From contig OU696589.1 of assembly GCA_916048095.2 (NCBI GenBank), positions 227,501 through 291,500 of the forward strand: a stretch of 64,000 nucleotides of DNA, written 5' to 3'. Positions 10,501 through 18,428 of the stretch are shown here, piece by piece (position 1 is the stretch's first letter; each line of letters begins with the position of its first letter). The DNA is from Sacculina carcini (taxonomy: Eukaryota > Arthropoda > Thecostraca > Sacculinidae). The notes below the pieces were generated by a model. The model ran no database searches. It saw only the letters and a list, made by a program, of their open reading frames with translations, and was not told where the DNA came from. The position numbers were made by a program, and so were the translations under genes.

Positions 10501-11610
10501 ATGTCGCGGCATCGGGACTGACGGTCCTGCGGTCACCTGCTGTAGATGCTGCTCGCGTGACATCTGGCGCGGAAATGCGCGGTGCAGCAGGCGCAGTTCC
10601 ACTGCGTCCCGCCAACAGAGCAGAGGGCGCCGCACTGACGGCACCACGTACACTGTGGAGCGGCAAGAAGCGTCGCCAAGTCGCAGCAGCGCCTCGAATG
10701 TACCCAAACACCGCAGTGGCTGGCCGTTGGCGACCCGCAGGCGCGACGGCGGTGGACATAAGCTCTTGGCGGCTACCCCGAGCTGCTGCGCGACTACAGC
10801 ATCTACTACGGAGACATCGGCCCCAGAATCACAGCGCCATGTGATTTTGCGCGGTTGGTGCACCCCCACGGAAACGGCTAGGCCCACGGTGGTCAAACGG
10901 GTGCGTTCAGCACGATCAAAAATATCACCGATATACAATGTGTCTTGTGTATTTTCGTCGTTCACAACACCATCGTTTGCATCACAGCCAACATATTCGA
11001 CGAAGTTGTTTCGGCGGCGGCCCGCGCCGGACTGGGACGCACGGCATGCACGCGCGTAGTGGCCGCGCTTTCCGCATCGGCGACAGACGCAGTCAGCAGC
11101 GCGGCATGGCGCCGTCTGGTGTCTTTGGCCGCAGCGATCGCATGCAGAGCCGTTGCCACCATCAGCTGACTGCAGGTTCGGTTGGTCGCGCATGCGCAGT
11201 GGTTGACGGTCATGCTGGTCGCGCATGCGCAGTGGCTGCCGGCCGAACTGCTCGCGCATGCGCAGTGGTTGACGGCGCACGGCGGCGACCTCTGTACGGA
11301 TGGTGGCCGAACTAGCCACATCGGGCGTGGCTCGCTGCATGGCCACAGCATCATGGCGGACGCACTCCGCTGACTCGCAAATTTTGACTACCCTCTCCAG
11401 CGACAATTCGTTGTGGGCAACCTGCAGCAGCTGGTGCAGGGCAGTGGAGTCAGCGGTCCCCATGACGATCTGGTCGCGAATGCGCTCATCGCGGCAACTG
11501 CTGCAGAAATCGCAGCAGGCCGCAATCTCACGCAGGGAGAGCACGAAGTCATCCACCTTCTCCCCGTCGTGCTGGCGGCGGGAGAAAAAATGCTGGCGCT
11601 GCACTAACAC
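7504..11610 (-). CDS. gypsy1 polyprotein: gag C-part, protease, RT, RNase H, integrase
   Basis: The 1368-codon open frame holds, in order: a Cys-rich knuckle region near residues 155-190 (CVCRRCGKRGHYARACRA); a protease with CDSGADVSVVD near 255; an RT near 400-640 with LTQVDALQGYFQVPL and the catalytic KIVDDVLVH (IVDD rather than YIDD); RNase H starting ETDAARQKGLGFVL; an integrase HHCC region ending CQECL; a core SADFFYHAGKTFLVYADRFS with DGGPQF and NGHAESAVK; and a Pro-rich tail. It makes and inserts the element's DNA copy. Base composition is GC-rich against the AT-rich host, as in gypsy2. Confidence 0.92.
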   Translation of the reverse strand: MLVQRQHFFSRRQHDGEKVDDFVLSLREIAACCDFCSSCRDERIRDQIVMGTADSTALHQLLQVAHNELSLERVVKICESAECVRHDAVAMQRATPDVASSATIRTEVAAVRRQPLRMREQFGRQPLRMRDQHDRQPLRMRDQPNLQSADGGNGSACDRCGQRHQTAPCRAADCVCRRCGKRGHYARACRASQSGAGRRRNNFVEYVGCDANDGVVNDENTQDTLYIGDIFDRAERTRLTTVGLAVSVGVHQPRKITWRCDSGADVSVVDAVVAQQLGVAAKSLCPPPSRLRVANGQPLRCLGTFEALLRLGDASCRSTVYVVPSVRRPLLCWRDAVELRLLHRAFPRQMSREQHLQQVTAGPSVPMPRHCPRWTSAAQPTAAERRAHSEQLLAAFTRVFSTDGPLREMTGGAMRIDLRDDAVPNNVTAPRSVPFCHRAQAQQQLEQLQQQGVIEPVSHPTDWCSPIVVVGKRNADGTPNGCRLTVDFTRLNRFVRRPTHPVRSPVEAVASMGLGNRWLTQVDALQGYFQVPLRREDRDLTTFITPWGRFRFCRAPMGLVSSGDEFNRRGDVALAGLADSCKIVDDVLVHTASYDDHLQRVWQLLQRSDDAGVTLNRKKFVFAATAANFCGFHITSSGFTIDEKKIRALADFPTPTDLTSLRLFLGLANQFGDFSDAIASAAEPLRQLLRKGVEWQWSSQHDAAFTAVKRALASPPVLGHFDPTRPTMLETDAARQKGLGFVLRQRDDQGRWQLIQCGSRFVSDTESRYAVCELEMLAVVWACQKCHQYLAGLPTFNVVTGHKPLVPILNEKALGDICNPRLQRMRQRLLHLTFVASWRPGAQHNIADALSRAPSQPAGADADVDDSSSGFFIQTLYAFSDEDDEGRRTSPVDTTLEAVRAASLADDECRQLMPYVLDGFPQHKHLLPSSLHQYWGVRDQLTADHGLILVGCRLLVPKRLRKDTLRRLHESHQGQVRTVQRARQTVFWPGLNNDIAMAVSSCQECLEYKDSQQKEPYMAEPRPTRPFESVSADFFYHAGKTFLVYADRFSNWPLVFECGLDASAHQLVKLFRRVFVATGVPSILSSDGGPQFTARLTAEFLRHWRVRHRLSSPRFPSSNGHAESAVKRVKRLIQKSAHDGDLNTDAFVAGLLEMCNAPGADGRSPAQLMYGRPVSSAVPAHPRAFLPEWQPSTAECDLRAAAAHDRQITNYNRSARPLPPLSPGTTVALQDPTTGRWDRTGVVAVTGRRRQYAVRLPHGGLYWRNSRHLRPAVSAPASEVTPPPFVSAARPEAMCLPCPQLSPPQPPRETSSTSGPAPPPGEDVSGTSEAPHTPNPRRSDRTRRPPPHLSDYVCRTSSAPLPPLGGEM
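11185..11290 (-). repeat. Three-fold 36-bp tandem repeat in the gypsy1 knuckle region
   Basis: GCGCATGCGCAGTGG recurs three times about 36 bp apart. It encodes three copies of a basic 12-residue unit (RQPLRMRDQ..) just before the zinc knuckle. A basic nucleic-acid-binding linker is a reasonable reading, but this is inference. Confidence 0.75.
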
Positions 11611-12011
11611 CTGTTGACGTGACCGCTGGTGGTTTTCCAGCAGCTAAATGCAGGCTGGCAGATCAGCGTCCGCCGGCAGAGCCACAGAGTGTCGGATGAT
11701 GCGGCACCACTCATCGTCAAGCAGCGTGGTGAGCAGCGCTTGTTGCTGGGCTGGGCTGAGTTTTTCGCTGCCAGATAACGTGCCATGAGCCAGCACTCGT
11801 TCCTTCCACGCTGTGAACCCAGCTGCAGTCGTGTCGTAGGACAGGCGGGCTGGCGGCGGGGCATTCACCCGGGGAGCCACAGCAGGTGCACCGGCGGGGG
11901 CTGCCGGTTCCAGCTGCTGCCGGGCGAGCATGCTTACCAGCGATGTCAACTGGTCCAGCTGTCGTTGCTGACCTTCCAGAAGAGCCTGCTGAGTCTCAGT
12001 CGGCTGCGCCA

Positions 12012-12169
12012 TGTATGATATATTTACGATCACAATACCACACGAACAATAGGGTAACAACGTCACGACCTGCACACAACCACTGCTGGACACACACTGA
12101 CTCGTAGCGGGTAGCGTCATCCACGCTAGCCGCGCCCGCGCCCTCTGGGCGGGACAGCATCACACTACA
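12012..12169 (-). repeat. 5' LTR of gypsy1 (158 bp)
   Basis: It is identical to 7379-7508 apart from a 28-bp GC-rich block near 12131-12158. The gag ATG begins on the last base of this LTR and continues into the primer-site TGG. Confidence 0.93.
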
Positions 12170-12562
12170 ATCGTAATTTACAATTTGTTGCAGAAAAATT
12201 GTGTGCACCGCTGTAAATGCCCTTTTGAACAACAATTGTTGTGACAAATTCATTTACGATTAATCAGAAACAATGGAAGCGAAAACGTTCCGCATTGTAT
12301 CGTGTATATTCGTTGCATGTTTGTGTTTTCACTGTTTTATGCCTGTGTGGGCTTATAATATATTCAGTTATTCTATTTGCAATTGTATTTGAAGCTTCTT
12401 ATAACTATATAAGAATAGCTAGTAACATAGCTATATATAGCTATATAGCTAGTAAAATGATTTTCAAACTTAATTGAGCCGGAATGCAAGTCAAACACCC
12501 GCACTAAGCACAATTTCTAATAACAACGCATATCGCCCGTACGAGTGAAGCGACCGCAATCT

Positions 12563-12610
12563 ATGACGTCATACTTTCGTGAAAGGGCCTGTATCTAGGT
12601 GGCGTTGGCT
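12563..12610 (-). repeat. Right copy of the 48-bp inverted repeat
   Basis: It is the reverse-complement partner of 5300-5347. On the minus strand its outer half also reads in frame with the gypsy2 integrase tail (KPTPPRYRP). Confidence 0.7.
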
Positions 12611-13648
12611 TGACCCGGTCGAGAGAGATGACGTCATCGCCTTAAATGCGCCGAATGGTGACGGTCTTGGGCGTACGTGAAGCTTAGCGGAATGGGCCGT
12701 CATAGGGCGTGTTGAGTGGCGAGTGGTGTCCTCCGTGGCGAACAAAGAGATGTGTGCAGGTGTCCAGGCCACGCGGTATGTAGGTGCTCCGATGAGTCAG
12801 TCGAGGTGGAACCTGCCTTATGCGGCTCAGAGTGCGCCGCAGGACCTCAGCATACGATGCTGGTGGCAAGTGTGTGCAATTGTTATGTGCCGATGTCACC
12901 AACTCACCGGGTAGTCTGAGAGGCGCTCCGTACACCAGCTCGGGCGGCGACGTTTGCAGATCGGCCTTGACGCTCGTGCGTATACCGAGAAGGACCGCGG
13001 GCAGCGTGCTCGTCTACTTGGTGTTTTGATGCGCACGGAGGCCCGCCTTGAGCTGCCGGTGAAAGCGCTCGACTAGACCGTTGCTGGTCGGATGGTAGCT
13101 GGTCGTAGTGGAGTGTTTGCAGCCCAGGACGTCGCAGAGTTGTCGCTATTGAGCGCTGGTGAACTGCGCTCCTCTGTCGGTTGTGACGATATCCGGCACT
13201 ACGAAACGCGCGATCTAGCTGGAGACGAAAGCGTCGCACACTGTTTCGGCTCGAACATCGGGTATCGGCCTCGCTTCTGCCCATCTGGTGTAACGACATA
13301 TACATGTGAATATGTACATGTTACTATTCGATGGAGGCAACGGACCCACGATGTCGGCATGTACATGCTGTGAACACTCGCTGGGCAGTTTGAACTCGGC
13401 TGGCGGAGTGCGGGTATGTCGGTGCACCTTCGACCTCTGACAGGGTATACACGCTCGTGTCCATCGTGCGATTTCACTGTGCGTGTCTGGCCACACACAG
13501 CGAAACATGACGAGATCACGTGTCGCTCGAACGCCGGGTGTGAGATGTTGTGCCAGAGATCAAAGCATCGACGCTGTAGTGCAGTTGGTATCACTGGGCG
13601 TGACCTCCCCGTCGACTCATCGCAGAGCAGTTTTGCACCGCTGGGCAG

Positions 13649-14974
13649 CTAAAAGTGGCGGAGCTGCAGCGAGTGCGGCTGGTCAACGAATGCCGTTAGC
13701 TCAGGGTCAGCCTGCTGCGCGCCTGCCAGAGCGTCGAAGTCATGCAGCGGCGGGTGCGGCACCTGCAGCATGTTGATGACGCGAGACAAGATGTCGGCGA
13801 CAAAATTCTCGGCTCCAGGCACATGACACACATTGGTAGTAAATTTGGCGACAAAATCGAGTTGACGAACTTCACGGGGCGAGTATCGATCAGATGGTGG
13901 GTTGATCGCTCCCACCAGTGATCGGTGGTCCGTGAAGACGATGAAATGCCGGCCCTCCACAGCGTAGCGGAACCTGCGGATGGCCAGGTACACCGCAAGC
14001 AGCTCGCGACCGAAGGCGCCATAACGGCTTTCAGCAGGGCGCAGTGCTTTGGAGAAAAAACACAGTGGCTGCCAATGCTGGTCGACGAACTGCTGCAGAA
14101 CGGCGCCGACGGCTGTGTCTGAGGCATCAACCTGGAGACTGATGGGAACCTCATTGACGGGGTGAGCCAGGCGAACAGCGTTGGCCATCTGCAGTTTCGC
14201 TACGGAGAATGCGTCTTCTGCTTGAGTCTTCCACTTGACCGGCAGACGAGACCGCTTTCCTGCCGAAACGAGCAGTGCATGCAGCGGCTGGAGTTGAGAT
14301 GCAGCTGCTGGCAGAAACCGGTGGTAGAACGCCAGCATGCCGAGGAAGCGGCGTAGCTGGGCTTGCGTCTGCGGTTTAGGGAAGGACACGATGTCCTGTG
14401 TCTTTTCCGGGAGTGGCGCAATACCGTTGGCAGAGAAGCGACGCCCAAGGAAAGACACGGCGGACGCGGCGTAGGTGGACTTCCGGGGGTTGATGACCAC
14501 ACCGCACTTTTGCAGCCGTTTGAGGACCGCCTTCACGTCACGCTCATGCTCAGCGACGAATGGGTTGCCGATGAGGATGTCATCGATGTAAACGTAGACG
14601 TGAGGCAGCCCGCGGAGCACCTCGTCGATGAAACGCTGCATCGTCTGCGCCGCGTTCCTCAAACCAAAAGTTATGCATGTCGCCTCGTACAAGCCGAATC
14701 GCGTCGTCACCGCAGTCTTCGGTATGTCCGCTGGCTCCACCGGGATCTGGTTATATGCATGGTCCAGATCGAGGGTGGTGAAAACCGTGCATCCAGCAAG
14801 GTCACTGACGAAGTCCTGCAGGTACGGAATCGAGTACTTGTCAGGAGCTGTGCAGGCATTGAGCGCACGGTAGTCGCTGCATGGTCGCCATTCGCCCGGC
14901 TCTTTCTTCGGCACCATGTGCAGCGGTGCCGCCCAGCTGCTACTCAACGGCCGCATCACGCCTAGCCTCTGCAT
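13649..14974 (-). CDS. gypsy2 reverse transcriptase and RNase H
   Basis: The 441-codon frame has RT blocks PCSDYRALNACT, FTTLDLDHAYNQIPV, TFGLRNAAQTMQRF and VYIDDILIGN (catalytic YIDD), the connection FLGMLAFYHRFL, and RNase H VDASDTAVGAVLQQ with TDHRSL and ILSRV. It is in the same lineage as the gypsy5 polyprotein, whose RT aligns block by block. As a fossil part it is read here only for family assignment. Confidence 0.9.
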   Translation of the reverse strand: MQRLGVMRPLSSSWAAPLHMVPKKEPGEWRPCSDYRALNACTAPDKYSIPYLQDFVSDLAGCTVFTTLDLDHAYNQIPVEPADIPKTAVTTRFGLYEATCITFGLRNAAQTMQRFIDEVLRGLPHVYVYIDDILIGNPFVAEHERDVKAVLKRLQKCGVVINPRKSTYAASAVSFLGRRFSANGIAPLPEKTQDIVSFPKPQTQAQLRRFLGMLAFYHRFLPAAASQLQPLHALLVSAGKRSRLPVKWKTQAEDAFSVAKLQMANAVRLAHPVNEVPISLQVDASDTAVGAVLQQFVDQHWQPLCFFSKALRPAESRYGAFGRELLAVYLAIRRFRYAVEGRHFIVFTDHRSLVGAINPPSDRYSPREVRQLDFVAKFTTNVCHVPGAENFVADILSRVINMLQVPHPPLHDFDALAGAQQADPELTAFVDQPHSLQLRHF

Positions 14975-15346
14975 TTCAGAAAATGCTTTCTTGGCAATGG
15001 GGAGGCGGTCCGGAGGTAGGCGCCTGGGGCGAGAGAATTTTGGCGGGCCGCTGGTCTCGATGTGATGAGTTACCGTAGGGCGGAGAGGAAACGGCTCGCT
15101 CGGCGGGCGAAAGACGCCAGGGAACTGCTGGATGAGCGTCTGGAAGCGTTCAGGAGGCTAGATGATGCACCGGATTCCCGATGAATGCTCAGAGCACTCC
15201 GCGCCGCGAGCACGAACACGCCCGCTGTCGTCGCGCAGCTCGCGCTTGTGGACGTCCACTGCCAGCCGGTGGTGTGCAAGCAGGTCAGCACCAATTATGT
15301 GGAGCGGCACGTCAGCGACGATGAACGTCCAGCTCATCGGAGAGCC

Positions 15347-15562
15347 CTAGCCGAATGACACCGTGATGCTTCGCATGCCATGGACGTCGACGAGAGTGCC
15401 GTTGGCGGCCAGCAGTTTTGCGGCGGACTCAGAGAGTGGTCGAGCAGGATGCTCAGATGGAGGTACGACGTTCACTTGCGCACCCGTGTCGACCAAGAAG
15501 CGTTGGCGAGTCTCGCGGTCTTCTACGTAGAAGAGGGGCACCGTTTTTGGCCGCTGGCCCAC
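15347..15562 (-). CDS. gypsy2 aspartic protease segment
   Basis: It contains RFLVDTGAQVNVVPPS, the retroviral-type protease active site D-T-G-A, followed by LLAANGTLVDVHG. It lies between the gag and RT parts, in the usual order. Confidence 0.8.
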   Translation of the reverse strand: MGQRPKTVPLFYVEDRETRQRFLVDTGAQVNVVPPSEHPARPLSESAAKLLAANGTLVDVHGMRSITVSFG

Positions 15563-15609
15563 AGCTGCAGGTGCTTCGCGCTGCAGGCATGCTAGTTTCC
15601 CGGCTGTGC

Positions 15610-16464
15610 CTAGGACCAGCTGCAGGGTGCTGTGCAGCGTTCTGCATCACTGCCGAAGCGACGGTGGTACCAGCAGATGTTGGAGTCCCCGGTGTTGGCG
15701 CGGGTTGCTGCTACCGGTCGGCGATTGCGCGAGCGGGAGCGAGAGCGCGGTCGTGGCGTGGCGGGAGATGGACGGCGAGGCTCAGACAGCTGGAGCCCGC
15801 TGTGACCTGTGTGCTGGTCAGCGGCTCGAGACAGCTTGAGCTCCCTCACCAGACTGGCAACAGTGGCCACCAAAGTGTCCAAGTCTGCGCCGTGGGCTGC
15901 GATGTTGGAGGCTGGCGTGTCGCGTGGTAGCGTGGACCGATCTGCGGAGGCGACAGCGCTTACTGGCCATGCGCTAGAAGGCTGCTGAGCAGTGGCGGCG
16001 ACAAATCGGTCAGCCGCGAGCGCCAGGTCGTCCAGCCGGGCGTCTTTCGGCAACAGCGACAGGGCCGCCCGCACGGACTGAGGCAGGCGCTGCAGAAAAA
16101 ACGTCCGCAGCAGGCCAGTGTCGCCCGAGTCCCCAGCCGCAGTCGGCTCGTTTCGCATGTTGCGCAGGAGCTGCGATGGCCGCTGGTCGCCCAACTTCTG
16201 ATGCCGCAGGAGAATCTCTAGCCTCGACGCACGTGTTGTGGCCAGGCGAGTCCTGAGGGCGGCGCACAGCTCAGCGAAGGTCGCCACTGGTCGGAGGATG
16301 ACGTCCTTGACCTGTGAGGCCACCGTTATGGGCAGGTTGGCCGCCAGGAGTTTGAGGCGGCTGCGATCGTCCTCCACACCAGATACCTCCACGGCGAACT
16401 CCACCTGGGTCAGCCAGTGGTCCGGGACCTCGGCGGAGACAGGCGGCAGACGGAAGGACGCCAT
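15610..16464 (-). CDS. gypsy2 gag
   Basis: The 284-codon frame starts at an ATG about 135 bp after the primer site. It opens with PPVSAEVPDHWLTQVEFAVE, a layout usual for CsRn1-type gag in animals. An Arg/Ser-rich stretch near residue 240 is followed by CWYHRRFGSDAERCTAPC, the CHCC-type knuckle of this lineage. The protein would form the particle core. Confidence 0.85.
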   Translation of the reverse strand: MASFRLPPVSAEVPDHWLTQVEFAVEVSGVEDDRSRLKLLAANLPITVASQVKDVILRPVATFAELCAALRTRLATTRASRLEILLRHQKLGDQRPSQLLRNMRNEPTAAGDSGDTGLLRTFFLQRLPQSVRAALSLLPKDARLDDLALAADRFVAATAQQPSSAWPVSAVASADRSTLPRDTPASNIAAHGADLDTLVATVASLVRELKLSRAADQHTGHSGLQLSEPRRPSPATPRPRSRSRSRNRRPVAATRANTGDSNICWYHRRFGSDAERCTAPCSWS

Positions 16465-16600
16465 GCCGGTCTGGAGCGGGGCGTCGGTGTTGATGGGCCG
16501 TCCGCTTGATGTGGTCGCAGTGTCCGGTCATCCCTCGAGGGCGGCTGAGTTTCCTGCAGCGTCGGGTGCAGACATGGCGGCGATCACGTCGGGGTCACCA

Positions 16601-17079
16601 ATTTAGCGCGGTGTTGCGCGTAAAGGGACCGCCTAGCCCGGACGTACTCACTGCAGCCCCACAGAGGGCGCGCGAGAGGCAGCGAGTGTTCGGGGTCTCC
16701 AACCGGACCTTCCTGCTGTTCCCACACGCGACAAAAGGAGCCACGAAAGGCGCGCGGGAGGTAGCGAAGCGCCGCTACTAGTTGCGCTCCGAGCAGCCGG
16801 TTTGCTCGGCAGAGAAGGCGGCTAGGAGCTAAGGCTGGGAGCACGAAGGCTGGGAGAACGAAATAGCGGACAAGAAGAGGAACGTGAGGGCCCCGTGCTG
16901 TGCAATACTTTTGGTGTTGGAAACACCAGCGTAAACCAGCACCTACTGACCGGATAGGTGGAGATGTTCAAGCGACCACACACTGAGAAACAACACAACC
17001 GTGTATTCGGTGTCTGATCGCCTTCGAACACTGCGATGATAAACGTTGACAAGGATGCCGAAATAACCCCTGCGCTACA
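16601..17079 (-). repeat. Putative 5' LTR of gypsy2
   Basis: The right limit is set by TGTAGC on the minus strand at 17079 and the left limit by the primer site at 16600. No second copy exists in the window to confirm the limits. Confidence 0.5.
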
Positions 17080-17464
17080 CTCATTTTGTTATGACACAAT
17101 TAATACGCATGACTCGATAAAAACTTATACAGACGATACAAAAATGCATAAGCACAACACGTAGAATAACATTACACAACTCTGCAATAATAATTCGAAT
17201 GCAACAAACAAGAGCAATACATGCTGTACATATAAAATAACAAAAACAAACAATGTATATCGCATATCGCGTATCGTACGCATATCGCACCGCCACCTAT
17301 TCGGCAAAACCACTCGTCACACGTACGGATGCCGCTACAACACAACCACAACTGAAAAGCATTTGCAGAGCATAATAGGGCACACAATCCCTCACAAGTT
17401 AATAATGTGTGTGAGAGAGGAAATAATATGAAACAAGATGACAGTTTCAGTAACATTGGTGGTA
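17080..17464. other. AT-rich spacer, nothing recognised
   Basis: Short frames are open on the minus strand but encode low-complexity Cys/Leu-rich peptides with no family features. No repeat partner is seen in the window. Confidence 0.4.
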
Positions 17465-18185
17465 TATTTTCATACCCAGGTGAATTAGAGGTAGTTAGTT
17501 AAAATTCGATTCACTTCAGCCAGATTGGTGGGAAATAGGTACAGTGAGATGTTAGTAGAGACATTAAAATATTTTTTAAAGTTAGCATTCGTATATTTTG
17601 TTGTCTGATGCTTCAAGAAGTGTTAGTTAAGAGAAACTGAAACGTTTGCCGATTCAGGGAACAACTCAATTTTGAGATTATCAGTTTTAGTCCTGCCCAG
17701 AAGTGAGTTAATAGTATTCCATTGACATTTTGGATTTCCTTGGTTTTGACATAAATATGTTTTGTAATAATCGTTTTTTGCCGCCCTTAAAGTCGCAGTC
17801 AACCTGTATCTTAATTTTGCATATGTTGTTCCGTACGTCAACGGCCATCTCTTGGCAAGCCTCTCCAGTCTATGTTTTTCTCTGATACTTGCTTTCAAAT
17901 TCGGCGTCATATATGGGCTGAATTGATTCTTCTTTTTAGGCTTTACTTTTTTCAGGAAAATGATTCTGAAAAAGTGTGTGAAATTGGTTGTATAACAGAA
18001 TATAGGCCTCAGTCGCATCTTCAGTCATAAGTATCGGACCCCAGTCAACTCCAGCAAGATCAGCAAGAAATTTATACGTAGAAATATTTTATGAATGTAT
18101 TGTGGCTTATTTCTAATAAAGGACAGTCTAAACTGGGATACAATCGGGAAGTGATCGGAAATGTCAGTTTCAATAATATAGTTGA

Positions 18186-18428
18186 TGTTATGTTACTACG
18201 ATCAAACAACCCAATAACACAACTGAATATATATATATATATATATAAACGGTAACGAACTTCGTCAAATTAACTAACCACAAAACCACCAGAATATCTC
18301 AGCAATATCTCAATCACATCGCATTAATTTCCAACGACCACAATCCCAAAACACGCCTCCACAGTGAATGTCGCTCTCGCGTCATTATCGCTTCCCCGCT
18401 ACTGATGATGCCAGACCGGCACCATACA
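18186..18428 (-). repeat. 3' LTR of gypsy3
   Basis: It is a direct repeat of 24165-24399 and contains an expanded TA run near 18229-18246. Confidence 0.9.

Larger units (their letters stand above)
7379..12169 (-). mobile_element. gypsy1, young Ty3/gypsy LTR element
   Basis: This is a minus-strand element. The 3' LTR is 7379-7508 and the 5' LTR is 12012-12169. Both begin and end TG..CA and are identical except for one 28-bp GC-rich block present only in the right LTR. ATCGT flanks both sides (7374-7378, 12170-12174), a perfect 5-bp target duplication. A purine-rich tract (GGAGGGGAGA on the minus strand) adjoins the 3' LTR, and TGGCGCAGCC, a candidate primer site, adjoins the 5' LTR. Parts in order: gag with zinc knuckle, protease, RT, RNase H, integrase. 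It looks nearly whole, with about one interruption, and is very recent judging by the LTRs. It sits inside the P-type relic. Confidence 0.93.
5300..12610 (+). mobile_element. P-superfamily (THAP9-like) DNA transposon relic with a nested gypsy copy
   Basis: A 48-bp inverted repeat (46/48 identical) bounds the interval: 5300-5347 and 12563-12610. Without the gypsy insertion (7379-12169) the element would be about 2.5 kb. The plus strand between carries two recognisable transposase blocks (6463-6867 and 6997-7140). No THAP zinc-finger exon is recognisable. No clear 8-bp target duplication is seen at the repeat edges, so the exact ends are uncertain. The right repeat overlaps the end of the gypsy2 integrase frame. 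Confidence 0.55.
12611..17079 (-). mobile_element. gypsy2, older Ty3/gypsy element, CsRn1-like lineage
   Basis: This is a minus-strand element. A putative 5' LTR occupies 16601-17079 (minus strand starts TGTAGCGCAGGGG). It is followed at 16600 by TGGTGACCCCGACGTGAT, which matches the complement of a tRNA-Trp 3' end; a Trp primer is typical of the CsRn1 lineage. Parts: gag (about 15.6-16.5 kb), protease (about 15.3-15.6), RT and RNase H (13.6-15.0), integrase pieces (12.6-13.6). It is clearly broken, with several interruptions, most of them in the integrase and around the protease. No 3' LTR is seen; the left end meets the 48-bp inverted repeat. It is older than gypsy1. Confidence 0.85.

Noticed and set aside
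7999-11059. Long plus-strand frames (for example 203 and 307 codons) opposite gypsy1
   Set aside because: They are shadows of the GC-rich pol frame on the other strand; there are no domains and composition follows the antisense codons.
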